Program-made: the position numbers and the translations under genes | Shown: in pieces, positions 5,728-6,204 of the stretch | How positions within the stretch are numbered: the first letter of the stretch is position 1 | Layout: every line of letters starts with the position of its first letter | Notes under the pieces: generated by a model | The model's input: only the letters and a program-made list of their open reading frames with translations | Told to the model about the DNA's origin: nothing | Databases searched by the model: none | Assembly: GCA_031275535.1 (NCBI GenBank) | Contig: JAISOR010000036.1 | Location: 1-6,204, forward strand | Source of the DNA: Treponema sp. | GTDB taxonomy: Bacteria; Spirochaetota; Spirochaetia; Treponematales; Breznakiellaceae | Direction of reading: 5' to 3' | DNA: 6,204 nt

Positions 5728-6204
5728 ATGGTAAAAAGAATGATGTTTTTATTCCTGGGCCTTGCCCTTATCGTTACGGGGGTCAGCGCCGGCGGAGGCA
5801 GACAGCAAAGTACCGTCAAGGGTACTACCGTTACTGCGGTATTCGGGTCGGAGCCGAACACCATCGATCCCGCCCTTAACTCGGCGGTGGACGGGGCTAT
5901 TTATTTAAGCCACGCCTTTGAGGGGCTCTACAAGTACGTGGACAACGGCCAGGGCCGCGCCCAGGTGGCTCCCGGCCAGGCGGCAGGCGCTCCCAAAAAG
6001 ACGGTAAACGCCGATGGGACCGTGGTGTATGTGTATACCCTGCGGGATAACCTCAAATGGTCCGACGGCAAGGCCCTGACCGCCGCGGACTTTGTCTACA
6101 CCTGGCAGCGCCTGGTGGACCCCTCCACCGCCGCGGACTACAGCTACATGATCGACATGGTAAAAAACGCCAACGAGATCATGGCCGGGGAGAAGGACAA
6201 AAGC
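5728..6204 (+). CDS. oppA: Oligopeptide-binding protein OppA, N-terminal part (runs off the right edge)
   Basis: The first 159 codons of a family-5 extracellular solute-binding protein are visible; complete members have about 500-560 residues. The start has a short basic segment (MVKRMM) and a hydrophobic core (about 7-18), then Val-Ser-Ala-Gly-Gly-Gly, which fits cleavage by signal peptidase I after Ala21. No cysteine is present, so it is not an evident lipoprotein, unlike many OppA proteins of other bacteria. The mature part begins with SEPNTIDPALN and SHAFEGLYKY, and continues with the family signature LRDNLKWSDGKALTAADFVY followed by TWQRLVDP. It should bind peptides in the periplasm and deliver them to OppB/OppC. 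It follows oppF by 87 bases with its own strong ribosome site. Placement at the end of the operon differs from the oppABCDF order of Escherichia coli. The exact ligand is unknown; other family-5 substrates are possible. Confidence 0.93.
   Translation, partial: MVKRMMFLFLGLALIVTGVSAGGGRQQSTVKGTTVTAVFGSEPNTIDPALNSAVDGAIYLSHAFEGLYKYVDNGQGRAQVAPGQAAGAPKKTVNADGTVVYVYTLRDNLKWSDGKALTAADFVYTWQRLVDPSTAADYSYMIDMVKNANEIMAGEKDKS

Overview
The window holds two transporter loci on the + strand, separated by about 540 bases of gene-free DNA. Positions 1-1011 are the tail of an energy-coupling factor (ECF) vitamin or metal uptake operon: the C-terminus of an EcfA-type ATPase and a complete EcfT membrane protein. 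Positions 1551-6204 are an oligopeptide ABC importer operon in the order oppB, oppC, oppD, oppF, oppA; oppA runs off the right edge. No gene is supported on the minus strand.

The organism is probably a spirochaete of the Treponema type, possibly a gut or free-living species. This is tentative. It rests on the style of the OppA N-terminus (a signal sequence ending in Ala followed by a Gly run and Gln, with no lipobox cysteine), on the moderately GC-rich DNA full of short G and C runs, and on a long poly-G tract inside a gene; variable poly-G tracts are well known in Treponema pallidum. No rRNA or tRNA is present to settle it.

The main point of interest is the start of oppC. The natural start (2493, three bases after the oppB stop) leads into a run of 17 consecutive Gs (2543-2559) and then to a premature stop at 2637-2639. 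The conserved OppC sequence lies in the +1 frame, open without interruption from upstream of the G run to 3600. Removing one G (or adding two) would join the two into a 368-residue OppC. The G run lies between two copies of an imperfect 44-bp direct repeat that encode similar peptides (GK-FTS...LPAT). These copies are offset by 61 bp here and would be in register at 60 bp, which also points to 16 Gs as the ON state. This looks like a slipped-strand (phase-variable) switch controlling a peptide importer; a homopolymer sequencing error is the main alternative.

The spacer (1012-1550) holds an intrinsic terminator for the ECF operon, a nested imperfect inverted repeat at about 1273-1446 (perfect arms of 8, 13 and 18 bp) that resembles a miniature mobile element or very large hairpin, and a candidate promoter for opp (TTGACA at 1487-1492). 

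In the system as read, OppA would capture peptides in the periplasm, OppB and OppC would form the channel, and OppD and OppF would hydrolyse ATP. Both ATPases carry the same CX5CX6CX17C motif near the C-terminus, as in relatives that bind a 4Fe-4S cluster. Because oppC lacks an alternative good start, the G-run length would decide whether the whole importer works.
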